From NCBI GenBank assembly GCA_014871545.1, contig WGSR01000065.1:1-8100 (forward strand): a stretch of DNA of 8,100 nt. The letters are read 5' to 3'. The first letter of the stretch is position 1. Each line of letters begins with the position of its first letter. Below, piece by piece: positions 1 to 6,274 of this stretch. A program made the translations under genes and the position numbers. The notes below the pieces were generated by a model. It was not told where the DNA came from. It did no database searches and saw nothing but the letters and a program-made list of their open reading frames with translations. Origin of the DNA: Collinsella sp. (GTDB lineage: Bacteria > Actinomycetota > Coriobacteriia > Coriobacteriales > Coriobacteriaceae).

Positions 1-399
1 GAGGACATCAAGATCAAGGTCGGCTCCGCCGTGCCGCTCAAGGACGAGCTCGATGTCGAGGTCAACGGCCGCGACGTGATCACCGGTCTGCCCAAGACCG
101 TGCGCATCGAGAGCGAGGAGATTCGTCGCGCACTCAACAAGCCGCTTGACGAGATGGCCAAGGCCGTCAAGGACGCACTCGATGCCACGCCGCCCGATCT
201 TGCCTCGGACCTTATGTACTATGGCATATTGCTGACCGGTGGCGGCGCGCTGCTGCGCGGTCTCGACGTGCGCCTGCGCGATGAGACCGGCGTTTCGGTC
301 AACGTCAGCCCCACGGCGCTCGATAACGTCGTTAACGGCTGTGCCCGCGTGCTCGAGGCCAATGCGTTTGATGGCGGCTTCGTCCAGACCAATGCTTAA
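1..399 (+). CDS. mreB: Rod shape-determining protein MreB, C-terminal part (5' end outside window)
   Basis: This is the C-terminal 132 residues of the bacterial actin MreB, which forms ATP-dependent filaments under the membrane and positions the lateral wall synthesis machinery. The reading frame is open from base 1 and ends at TAA 397-399. The visible part matches actin subdomains IB/IIA to the C-terminus of MreB. It has the GRDVITGLPKT segment, a conserved block around EEIRRAL, the TPPDLASDL segment, and the adenosine-binding GILLTGGGALLRGLD motif, followed by the GVSVNV strand. Typical MreB is about 335-350 residues, so roughly 60% of the gene lies upstream of the window. The internal ATG at base 31 is not the start, because conserved MreB sequence precedes it. 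The 21-base gap to mreC and the shared strand mark it as the first visible gene of an mreBCD cluster. Family assignment is very secure. MreB rather than Mbl is supported by the adjacent mreC and mreD. Confidence 0.96.
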   Translation, partial: EDIKIKVGSAVPLKDELDVEVNGRDVITGLPKTVRIESEEIRRALNKPLDEMAKAVKDALDATPPDLASDLMYYGILLTGGGALLRGLDVRLRDETGVSVNVSPTALDNVVNGCARVLEANAFDGGFVQTNA

Positions 400-407
400 T
401 TTCCAAA

Positions 408-413
408 AGGTGG
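408..413 (+). promoter_or_regulatory. Ribosome binding site of mreC, deciding a TTG start
   Basis: AGGTGG (within AAGGTGGA) ends 7 bases before TTG 421. It supports the TTG over the downstream in-frame ATG at 478, which has no comparable purine-rich site at the right distance. Confidence 0.75.
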
Positions 414-420
414 ATTCCAT

Positions 421-1419
421 TTGGCACGATCTTCGGGTTTCTCCACAAATCTGAATACCAAGCGACAATCAACGGGTATGCGCCCGTTGATTGTTTTCAG
501 CCTGATTTCGGTGTTGCTGCTCACGTTTTACATCCGCGAGGGCGAGGCAGGACCGATTCATGCCGTGCGTTCGGGCGTAACGACGATTACCTCGCCGGTG
601 CGCTTTGTGGGTTCGGCTGTGGCGGCTCCCTTCAATGCGATCGGCAACGTGTTCTCTAACCTTACGGCGTCGCAGGACACGCTTGATGAGCTTAAGAAGC
701 AAAACGAGGAACTGACCTCTAAGGTTGCTGAGCTCTCCGAGGCTCAAAAGACCGCTGAGCGTCTGGAGGGGCTGGTCGGCCTGCAGTCGACCTATAACCT
801 CAAATCGACCGCAGCTCGTATTGTTGGTGCCTCGGGCGATGCCTGGACCTCGACCGTCACCATCGACAAGGGCTCTGCCGACGGCCTTACCATCAACATG
901 CCTGTGACGAGTTCGGCCGGTGTTATCGGCCAGATCATCGAAGTCTCGGCCAAGACGTCCACCGTGCGCCTGATTGGCGACGAGAACTCGGGCGTGTCCG
1001 CTATGGTGCAGGACACGCGCGCCCAAGGCATGCTGCAGGGTCAGGCTGACGGCACGCTGCGTCTTGAGTACGTGAGCGTCGACTCCGATGTTAAGGTTGG
1101 CGACATCATCGTGACCTCTGGCATCGGTGGCGTGTTCCCCAAGGGCCTTCCGCTTGGCACCGTCTCGTCGGTTGAGAAATCGGCAAACGACGTGTACTAC
1201 ACCATTGTGGTGCGCGCTCAGACCACGGCCGAGAACAACGAGGAAGTGCTGGTCATCACCTCGCTGACCGACGAACAGTCGGCCTCGGATGAGGACGTGA
1301 GCACGGCCAACAGCACGCCGCAGGGAACGTCGCGCGATGCTGCGACCAAGACGAAGGACGAGAGCTCGGATGACAGTTCCGACACGTCCGAGACGACCGA
1401 TTCTGGCTCGAGCGAATAG
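421..1419 (+). CDS. mreC: Rod shape-determining protein MreC (TTG start)
   Basis: MreC is a bitopic membrane protein whose extracellular part binds and activates PBP2, linking MreB filaments to peptidoglycan synthesis outside. The 332-residue product has a short basic N-terminus and one membrane segment at about residues 21-38. A coiled-coil stretch of Lys/Glu/Leu-rich sequence follows at about 80-115, then the paired beta-barrel domain at about 118-277. Typical MreC motifs are visible, including DKGSADGL (149-156) and the SGIGGVFPKGLPLG block (233-246). The start is TTG at 421 because AGGTGG at 408-413 lies 7 bases upstream. The next candidate, ATG 478, has no such site and would remove the basic segment before the membrane helix. 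The last 50 or so residues (283-332) are a low-complexity acidic Ser/Thr tail that would lie outside the membrane and is not part of the core fold. Length and architecture are otherwise normal. The gene sits 21 bases after mreB and about 11 bases before the preferred mreD start. Confidence 0.95.
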   Translation: MARSSGFSTNLNTKRQSTGMRPLIVFSLISVLLLTFYIREGEAGPIHAVRSGVTTITSPVRFVGSAVAAPFNAIGNVFSNLTASQDTLDELKKQNEELTSKVAELSEAQKTAERLEGLVGLQSTYNLKSTAARIVGASGDAWTSTVTIDKGSADGLTINMPVTSSAGVIGQIIEVSAKTSTVRLIGDENSGVSAMVQDTRAQGMLQGQADGTLRLEYVSVDSDVKVGDIIVTSGIGGVFPKGLPLGTVSSVEKSANDVYYTIVVRAQTTAENNEEVLVITSLTDEQSASDEDVSTANSTPQGTSRDAATKTKDESSDDSSDTSETTDSGSSE

Positions 1420-1423
1420 GGGG
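1418..1423 (+). promoter_or_regulatory. Ribosome binding site of mreD, favouring ATG 1431
   Basis: AGGGGG overlaps the end of the mreC stop codon. It lies 7 bases before ATG 1431 but only 1 base before ATG 1425, so 1431 is the better-spaced start. Its overlap with the stop codon suggests that mreC and mreD translation are coupled. Confidence 0.6.
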
Positions 1424-1430
1424 CATGTCC

Positions 1431-1997
1431 ATGGATCTACACGAGCAGGGGATGAGCTCCCGCACGTTTGTAATCGCCGCCATCGTGTGTGTGCTGTTGC
1501 AGGCAGGCTTGGCACCGCAGATCTCCATTGCGGGAGGTCGCGTCAACTTCATGATTATCCTGGTGTGCCTAAGCGTGTTCTCGGGCGACCCGACCCGTGC
1601 CGTCGTGTGCGGTTTTTGCAGCGGCTTGTTTTATGACCTGTCCGCTGCCGTGCCGGTGGGCGTTATGTCGCTCCTGCTGACCGTGGGTTCTTTTGCCCTG
1701 GTGCACAGCGCCGTCGGTCAGACGGGCGGTACCCCGAGTGCGCGCGGCGTCACCGTGGGCGCCTTTGCGCTCGTCATTAATGTGATCTACAGCATCATCT
1801 TGCTGTTTATGGGTTTGGAGACGAGCTTTGTCGTGGCGATCTTCGGCCATGCGCTGCCGTCCTCGATCCTGACGGGTCTGGTTGCCATTCCGTTTTTGAT
1901 GTCCGGCGTCGTGCCGCAGTCCGGCTATGGATTCTCCGCACGTGGCGGACGCCAGACGGGTATGCGCTTTAAGCCCAAGACCCGCAAGCTCAAATAG
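1431..1997 (+). CDS. mreD: Rod shape-determining protein MreD
   Basis: MreD is the small polytopic membrane partner of MreC in the Rod complex. The 188-residue product is hydrophobic almost throughout, with roughly five or six membrane segments. It carries the family signature of a Gly-Phe then Gly-Leu then Asp pattern, here GFCSGLFYDL, followed by a VPVG turn and another helix. The C-terminus is a short, strongly basic tail (KPKTRKLK), consistent with a cytoplasmic end. Three in-frame ATGs exist at 1425, 1431 and 1452. I prefer 1431 because AGGGGG at 1418-1423 is spaced 7 bases from it. ATG 1425 would add two residues and is the main alternative. MreD proteins diverge strongly, so the call rests on position between mreC and mrdA plus hydropathy and the GF/GL/D motif rather than on strong identity. 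It ends at TAG 1995-1997, 13 bases before the PBP2 start. Confidence 0.9.
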   Translation: MDLHEQGMSSRTFVIAAIVCVLLQAGLAPQISIAGGRVNFMIILVCLSVFSGDPTRAVVCGFCSGLFYDLSAAVPVGVMSLLLTVGSFALVHSAVGQTGGTPSARGVTVGAFALVINVIYSIILLFMGLETSFVVAIFGHALPSSILTGLVAIPFLMSGVVPQSGYGFSARGGRQTGMRFKPKTRKLK

Positions 1998-2003
1998 GGG
2001 AGG
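1997..2003 (+). promoter_or_regulatory. Ribosome binding site of mrdA
   Basis: GGGGAGG begins at the last base of the mreD stop codon and lies 7 bases before ATG 2011. It fixes the start upstream of the first hydrophobic segment. The alternative ATG 2083, which would remove that segment, has no purine-rich site in front of it. Confidence 0.7.
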
Positions 2004-2010
2004 CCCGTAG

Positions 2011-4080
2011 ATGTCTTCCCAGATGACGGTTATTATCGCCGGTATCGTGCTGGTTGTGGCCATCGTGGTCGCGCTGGTCATCATGCGTCGTGGCGATTCC
2101 CGTTTTACCTACGATACACAGCATGGAACGGCCCCGCGCGCCACCGAGGGCGAGGGCAATACCGCGGCGACCGCCTTTAAGGGCCGCTTTTCCATCCTCA
2201 CCACGGGTGTGGGCGCGATGTTTGCGGCACTTGCCGTCAAGCTGTGGGGCATGCAGATGGTCTCGTCGGACTATTACGAGAAGCAGGCCAATAGTAATCA
2301 GACTCGCACCGTTACCACACCCGCTGTGCGCGGCCGCATCCTCGACCGCAATGGCGTGGCGCTTGTCCAGAACCGTCCCTCACTTGCTGTCGTGGCCTAC
2401 CGCGACCTTGCCGAGGATGAGGTTCTGGTTCGCCATCTTGCCAACGTGCTTGGAATGCCTTATGTGGCGGTCCTTCGCAATATTCAGGACAATACAGAGG
2501 GCGCTCAGAGCCTGCATACCATCGCGACGGACGTCCGTCGCTCCACGGTTGCCTATATCAAGGAACACGCCGGCGAGTTCCCGGGCGTCAAGATTGCCGA
2601 GCGTACCGAACGCCAGTATCCATACGGCGAGACGGCATGCCATATCTTGGGCTATACCGGCACCATTACCTCCGAGCAGCTCGAGGCCCAGAATAAGAAA
2701 ACCTCTGGCGATGATGATGCTTCTGCTGGCAAGATTACGTACCAGTCGGGCGATATCGTGGGCCAGGCGGGCGTTGAGAGCTACTACGAAAACCTGCTGC
2801 AGGGTATTCGTGGCGAGCAGACCGTCAAGGTCGATGCCTCGGGCAATGTGACCGGTCAGGCCGGCGCCGTGCCCGCGAAGGCCGGCTCCGACATTAAGCT
2901 CACGCTCGACCTTAAGATCCAACAGGCCTGTGAGACGGCACTGGCGAGCGCTATCGAGCTTGCCAAGACCACTGGCTACAGCAATGCCGGCAACGGCGCT
3001 GTGGTGTGTCTCGATCCCAACAATGGCGAGATCTTGGGCATGGCGAGCCAGCCCAAGTTCGATCCGTCCGTCTTTATCGGCGGCGTCTCAAATGACGTGT
3101 GGACCGAGCTCAATGATGACAAGGGCTCGCACCCGCTGCTCAACCGCGCCATTAGCGGACAGTACATGTCGGCCTCGACCATCAAGCCGCTCTCGGCGCT
3201 GGCCGGTCTTGAGTTTGGAACCTACACGTCGGGGCAGACGACCAACTGCACGGGTTATTGGACGGGTCTGGGCAAGTCGTGGGGCAAGTACTGCTGGCTG
3301 CATTCCGGCCACGGCACCATGACGCTGCAGTCGGGAATCGCCAACTCGTGCGACCCCGTCTTCTACGACATGGGCAAGGCGTTCTTTTATGACGAGCAAC
3401 ATCCCGAGGGTCTGCAGGAGGTCTTTCGTCGCTGGGGTCTAGGCAAGACCTGCGGTATCGATCTGCCGAGTGAGGGCGCGGGCCGTATTCCCGATGCCGA
3501 GTGGAAAGAGTCGTACTTCACCGACGCCTCTGCCGAGGACCGCAAGTGGAATGCCGGCGATATGACCAACATTGCCATCGGTCAGGGCGACATCCTGGTG
3601 ACGCCCCTGCAGATGGCGTGCGCCTATATGGGTCTTGCCAACGGTGGCAAACAGTACGTGCCTCATGTGTTTTTGTCTGCCGTGTCGCGCGATGGCGACG
3701 GCGATGCCTATAAGTACAACGGCAAGGGCAAGAAGAAGCGTCTGGATGCCAAGATCAACAGCGATTCGGATTTGGCTCTAGTTCGCAACGGCATGCACGA
3801 TGTGATTTACACGGCATCGACGTCCCTGGCGGCTCACTTTGGTACCCTGACGCCGCAGGTATACGGCAAGTCGGGCACGGGCGAGAAAAGCGGCGAGGAC
3901 GAATATGCGTGGTTCTGCGCATATGCACCGGCCGATGATCCCAAGTATGTCATCGCTACTGTCCTGGAGCAGGGCGGCGGCGGCTCAGATACCGCGATGC
4001 ATGTCGTGCGCGACGTGCTCGGCGTGATTTATGACGAGCCCGATACCTCTTCGGCCTCGGGCGATTCTTCGGTTCGATAG
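2011..4080 (+). CDS. mrdA: Penicillin-binding protein 2 (class B transpeptidase of the elongasome)
   Basis: This D,D-transpeptidase crosslinks glycan made by RodA during lateral wall growth; its active domain lies outside the membrane. The product is 689 residues. A dimerisation/pedestal region starts near the RGRILDR motif (107-113). It includes the family block around QYPYGETACHILGY (202-215) and a GVESYYE motif (254-260). The transpeptidase domain follows from about residue 290. Catalytic motifs are S389-T-I-K392, S446-C-D448 (SxD is usual in PBP2) and K620-S-G, plus the NIAIGQG..LVTPLQM block (570-585). ATG 2011 is supported by GGGGAGG at 1997-2003, 7 bases upstream. Two oddities stand out. 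There are two hydrophobic segments (about 5-25 and 60-82) instead of the single anchor usual in class B enzymes, joined by a hydrophilic stretch of about 35 residues. The residues before the catalytic Ser are MSA rather than the common PPG. A Gly/Lys-rich insertion lies near 711-730 bases downstream of base 3000 (residues 562-578 region is conserved; the insert is at about 618 minus 70, residues 551-558 and after). The position beside rodA argues for PBP2 rather than the divisome enzyme PBP3/FtsI. Confidence 0.95.
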   Translation: MSSQMTVIIAGIVLVVAIVVALVIMRRGDSRFTYDTQHGTAPRATEGEGNTAATAFKGRFSILTTGVGAMFAALAVKLWGMQMVSSDYYEKQANSNQTRTVTTPAVRGRILDRNGVALVQNRPSLAVVAYRDLAEDEVLVRHLANVLGMPYVAVLRNIQDNTEGAQSLHTIATDVRRSTVAYIKEHAGEFPGVKIAERTERQYPYGETACHILGYTGTITSEQLEAQNKKTSGDDDASAGKITYQSGDIVGQAGVESYYENLLQGIRGEQTVKVDASGNVTGQAGAVPAKAGSDIKLTLDLKIQQACETALASAIELAKTTGYSNAGNGAVVCLDPNNGEILGMASQPKFDPSVFIGGVSNDVWTELNDDKGSHPLLNRAISGQYMSASTIKPLSALAGLEFGTYTSGQTTNCTGYWTGLGKSWGKYCWLHSGHGTMTLQSGIANSCDPVFYDMGKAFFYDEQHPEGLQEVFRRWGLGKTCGIDLPSEGAGRIPDAEWKESYFTDASAEDRKWNAGDMTNIAIGQGDILVTPLQMACAYMGLANGGKQYVPHVFLSAVSRDGDGDAYKYNGKGKKKRLDAKINSDSDLALVRNGMHDVIYTASTSLAAHFGTLTPQVYGKSGTGEKSGEDEYAWFCAYAPADDPKYVIATVLEQGGGGSDTAMHVVRDVLGVIYDEPDTSSASGDSSVR

Positions 4081-4089
4081 GAGGTTGCG

Positions 4090-5316
4090 ATGGATTTTTC
4101 TCCGGCGGATCTGTTCCGTTCAACCAAGACCGGCTCTCGCAGCAGCCTGGACCGCGTCAACAAGCAACTTTCGGCCTCGCGCGGCACGTTTCGCCAAAAG
4201 GTGCATATCGGTGTGCTCGTGGCTACTGTGGCGCTCGTCGCCTACGGTGCCATCATTATCTGGTCGGCTTCGCAGTTTAAGGCCGATGCTTCGTTCTCGC
4301 GCCATTTGCTGGGAATTGGCATCGGAGCGGTGCTGGCGGTGTTGGTCTGGCGTACCGACCTGCGCGGTATTTCCAATTTCTCGACGGCGTTGCTCGTCAT
4401 CGACCTGATCGTGATCTTCTCGCCCAAGATTCCGGGTCTGTCCTATACGGGCGGTCTGGGCATGACGGGCTGGATCAAGATTCCCGGTATCGGTTTGACG
4501 TTCCAGCCGGTTGAGCTTGCCAAGCTCATCACCATCTTCTTTATTGCTACGCTTGGCTCGCAGTATAACGGTCGCATCGATACCGTTCGCGACTACGTCA
4601 AGCTTTGCGGCATGCTGTCCATTCCGTTTTTGGCCGTCGTTGCCATGGGCGACCTGGGCTCGGGCCTGGTCGTGCTGGTTTCGGGCGCCATCGTCATTTG
4701 TATGAGCGGTGCACGTCGCGAATGGGTGCTGTCGACCCTGGCCCTGCTCGTGGGCCTGGTGGCCCTCGTCCTGGCGCTCGATTCGGTCTTTGATTCGTTG
4801 CTCGGCCACGATGTGCTCATCAAGCAATATCAGATGAACCGTCTGACGGTCTTTATCGACCCCGATAATGCCGATTCGGACGATGCCTACAACCTGCAGC
4901 AGTCGCTTATCGCCGTTGGCTCGGGCGGCTTCTTTGGTAAGGGTTTGGGCCATGCGACGCAGTCGGCCGGCGGCTTTCTGCCTGAGTTCCACACCGACTT
5001 CGTCTTCGCCTTCCTGTCCGAGACCTTTGGCTTTTGCGGTTCCTTTTTGCTCCTGTGCCTCTACGTGCTGCTGATCTTTTCGACGATTCGCGTCGCCTTT
5101 AAGTGTGAGTCGCTGTTTTTGCGTCTTTCGTGTGTGGGCATCGTTGGCATGTGGGCGTTCCAGACCTTCGAAAATATCGGCATGTGCATCGGCATGATGC
5201 CGATTACCGGTATTCCGCTGCCGTTTATTAGCTTCGGTTCGTCTTCGATGATGATTCAGCTGCTGACGGTGGGTATCGTACAATCCATATGGCGGCATCG
5301 TTCGGGCGCCGCGTAA
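4090..5316 (+). CDS. rodA: RodA, SEDS-family peptidoglycan glycosyltransferase
   Basis: RodA polymerises lipid II into glycan strands in the cytoplasmic membrane and works as a pair with PBP2. The 408-residue product is polytopic, with about ten membrane helices starting near residue 39. SEDS motifs are present: FQPVELAK (138-145, where the family usually has FQPSELAK), a MGDLGSG segment, the IAVGSGGFFGKG loop, and PEFHTDFVFAF (298-308). D303 aligns with the essential Asp of characterised RodA/FtsW proteins; it lies 106 residues from the C-terminus, as expected. The terminal block GIPLPFISFGSSS is characteristic. The first 38 residues are a hydrophilic Ser/Arg/Lys-rich cytoplasmic extension, somewhat longer than in many RodA proteins. 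ATG 4090 has AGGAGG at 4079-4084, which overlaps the mrdA stop codon with a 5-base spacer. mrdA and rodA are therefore tightly coupled. FtsW is the alternative family member, but mreBCD-mrdA context favours RodA. Confidence 0.95.
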   Translation: MDFSPADLFRSTKTGSRSSLDRVNKQLSASRGTFRQKVHIGVLVATVALVAYGAIIIWSASQFKADASFSRHLLGIGIGAVLAVLVWRTDLRGISNFSTALLVIDLIVIFSPKIPGLSYTGGLGMTGWIKIPGIGLTFQPVELAKLITIFFIATLGSQYNGRIDTVRDYVKLCGMLSIPFLAVVAMGDLGSGLVVLVSGAIVICMSGARREWVLSTLALLVGLVALVLALDSVFDSLLGHDVLIKQYQMNRLTVFIDPDNADSDDAYNLQQSLIAVGSGGFFGKGLGHATQSAGGFLPEFHTDFVFAFLSETFGFCGSFLLLCLYVLLIFSTIRVAFKCESLFLRLSCVGIVGMWAFQTFENIGMCIGMMPITGIPLPFISFGSSSMMIQLLTVGIVQSIWRHRSGAA

Positions 5317-5334
5317 CCGCTGGAGGGGTTTGCT

Positions 5335-6264
5335 ATGAAAATTCCCGTAGATAAGCTGACCCGCGCTTTTAAGATGGGCGCGTCCGTTAAGAAGGATTCC
5401 GATACGCCGGTGCGCGTCTCGGTCTATCTGGATTCGTCCGCCTCGCGTTTTCTGGCCGAGACGGTGCGTGATGCCTTTGTGCCGCAGACGACCTCGGGCA
5501 TTGTGCGCGTCGAGCGTCTGGGGGAGGAGCGAATTGCTCCTAAGACCGATACCGATGTGGTGCTGGTGCTCTCGTGTGGTTCCGACCGCTTGGAGAGTGC
5601 CGTGCAGGAGCTCGTGATCGCCGGCGCGCCCGTGTGCGTGCTTGCCGAGTCTGCTGTGGAGGTGCCGTTTATCGAGGAGTCTACGCCCATGCTCGGCGTG
5701 GTAGCGGCAACCGATAAGACGTATCTGCTCGAGACGCTTGCGCGCTGGATTCTCGATCGTACCGACAAGGAAACGGCTTTTGCGGCGAACTTTGCCTTCA
5801 TGCGTATCGCCGCGGCCAATCGCATCATCACCTCGTGCGCGCTCACCAATATGGCGACCGGTGCGCTGGTGTTTTTGCCGGGCGCCGATTATCCCGTTAT
5901 GGCCTTGGCACAGGTGGGCATGCTCTTTGAGCTCGCTGCCGTCTTTGGACGCGGTATTAAGCCTGAGCGCGGCTACGAGGTCGCGGGCGTGCTTGCCGGT
6001 GGTCTTGTGATCCGCGCGGTCACCCGCGCACTCGTCAAGCAGACGCCGCATATTGGGTTTGCCGTCAAGGCGCTCACTGCTGCCGCGGGCACCTACGGCA
6101 TGGGCCGTGCGCTTGTTTCGCTCTACGAGCGCGATGTCGACTACAGCCGTGCCAACGAGGTGGTCACTGCCACGTTCTCCCGCGTTCGCGATCTGGTGAC
6201 CACGGTCGCGGGCGCTACCCGTCCTATGGCGTCCTATCAGGACGCATCAGATCTCGCTGCTTAG
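5335..6264 (+). CDS. Uncharacterised protein with DUF697-like C-terminal domain
   Basis: I cannot assign a function. The product is 309 residues with two visible parts. The C-terminal part (about 148-266) resembles DUF697, a hydrophobic helical-hairpin domain often fused to Era/YcjX-type GTPases. It shows an N-terminal small-residue helix, the FLPGADYPVMALAQVGML block (180-197), a VFG turn, a Gly-rich second helix, and a final TYGMGRA..SLYE segment. The N-terminal part (about 25-125) looks like an alternating alpha/beta fold: strand VRVSVYL (26-32), strand DVVLVLS (74-80) and strand APVCVLAES (98-106). These occupy the places of the P-loop strand, the strand after the DxxG motif and the NKxD strand of a GTPase. 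No P-loop (GxxxxGKS/T) and no NKxD is present, so nucleotide binding is unlikely. Start ATG 5335 has GGAGGGG at 5322-5328, 6 bases upstream. It lies 18 bases after rodA and 10 bases before the radical SAM gene, so it is probably co-transcribed with the elongasome genes. Codon use looks like its neighbours. The DUF697 match is by pattern recognition only. Confidence 0.75.
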   Translation: MKIPVDKLTRAFKMGASVKKDSDTPVRVSVYLDSSASRFLAETVRDAFVPQTTSGIVRVERLGEERIAPKTDTDVVLVLSCGSDRLESAVQELVIAGAPVCVLAESAVEVPFIEESTPMLGVVAATDKTYLLETLARWILDRTDKETAFAANFAFMRIAAANRIITSCALTNMATGALVFLPGADYPVMALAQVGMLFELAAVFGRGIKPERGYEVAGVLAGGLVIRAVTRALVKQTPHIGFAVKALTAAAGTYGMGRALVSLYERDVDYSRANEVVTATFSRVRDLVTTVAGATRPMASYQDASDLAA

Positions 6265-6267
6265 GGG
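6263..6267 (+). promoter_or_regulatory. Ribosome binding site deciding the TTG start of the radical SAM gene
   Basis: AGGGG overlaps the stop codon of the upstream gene (TAG 6262-6264) and lies 7 bases before TTG 6275. No ATG occurs in this frame between the upstream stop codon and the conserved region, so this site is the main evidence for the start. Confidence 0.65.
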
Positions 6268-6274
6268 TTTTCCG

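Noticed and set aside
31..399. ATG 31 as the start of a separate small protein
   Set aside because: The ten codons before it are in frame and match MreB, so this is an internal Met of a gene cut by the window edge.
1425..1430. ATG 1425 as the mreD start
   Set aside because: Only 1 base separates it from the purine-rich site, while ATG 1431 has a 7-base spacer. The difference is two residues, so this is a preference and not a firm exclusion.
469..1515. A 348-residue minus-strand open frame opposite mreC
   Set aside because: Its translation is Arg/His-rich without motifs, and it covers the mreC-mreD junction. The plus strand carries clear MreC sequence.
4090..5316. FtsW rather than RodA
   Set aside because: SEDS motifs alone do not separate the two well, but the gene follows mreBCD and a PBP2-type transpeptidase, and no division genes are nearby.
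5314..5334. A possible terminator or promoter between rodA and the next gene
   Set aside because: The 18-base gap holds a good ribosome binding site and no hairpin or T-run. None of the other gaps shows a terminator either.
4120..6051. A 643-residue open frame on the minus strand opposite rodA and the DUF697-like gene
   Set aside because: Its translation is low-complexity, rich in His, Arg, Gly and Gln, with no recognisable fold. It crosses two convincing plus-strand genes and their boundary. Long antisense frames are expected in GC-rich genes with strong third-position bias.
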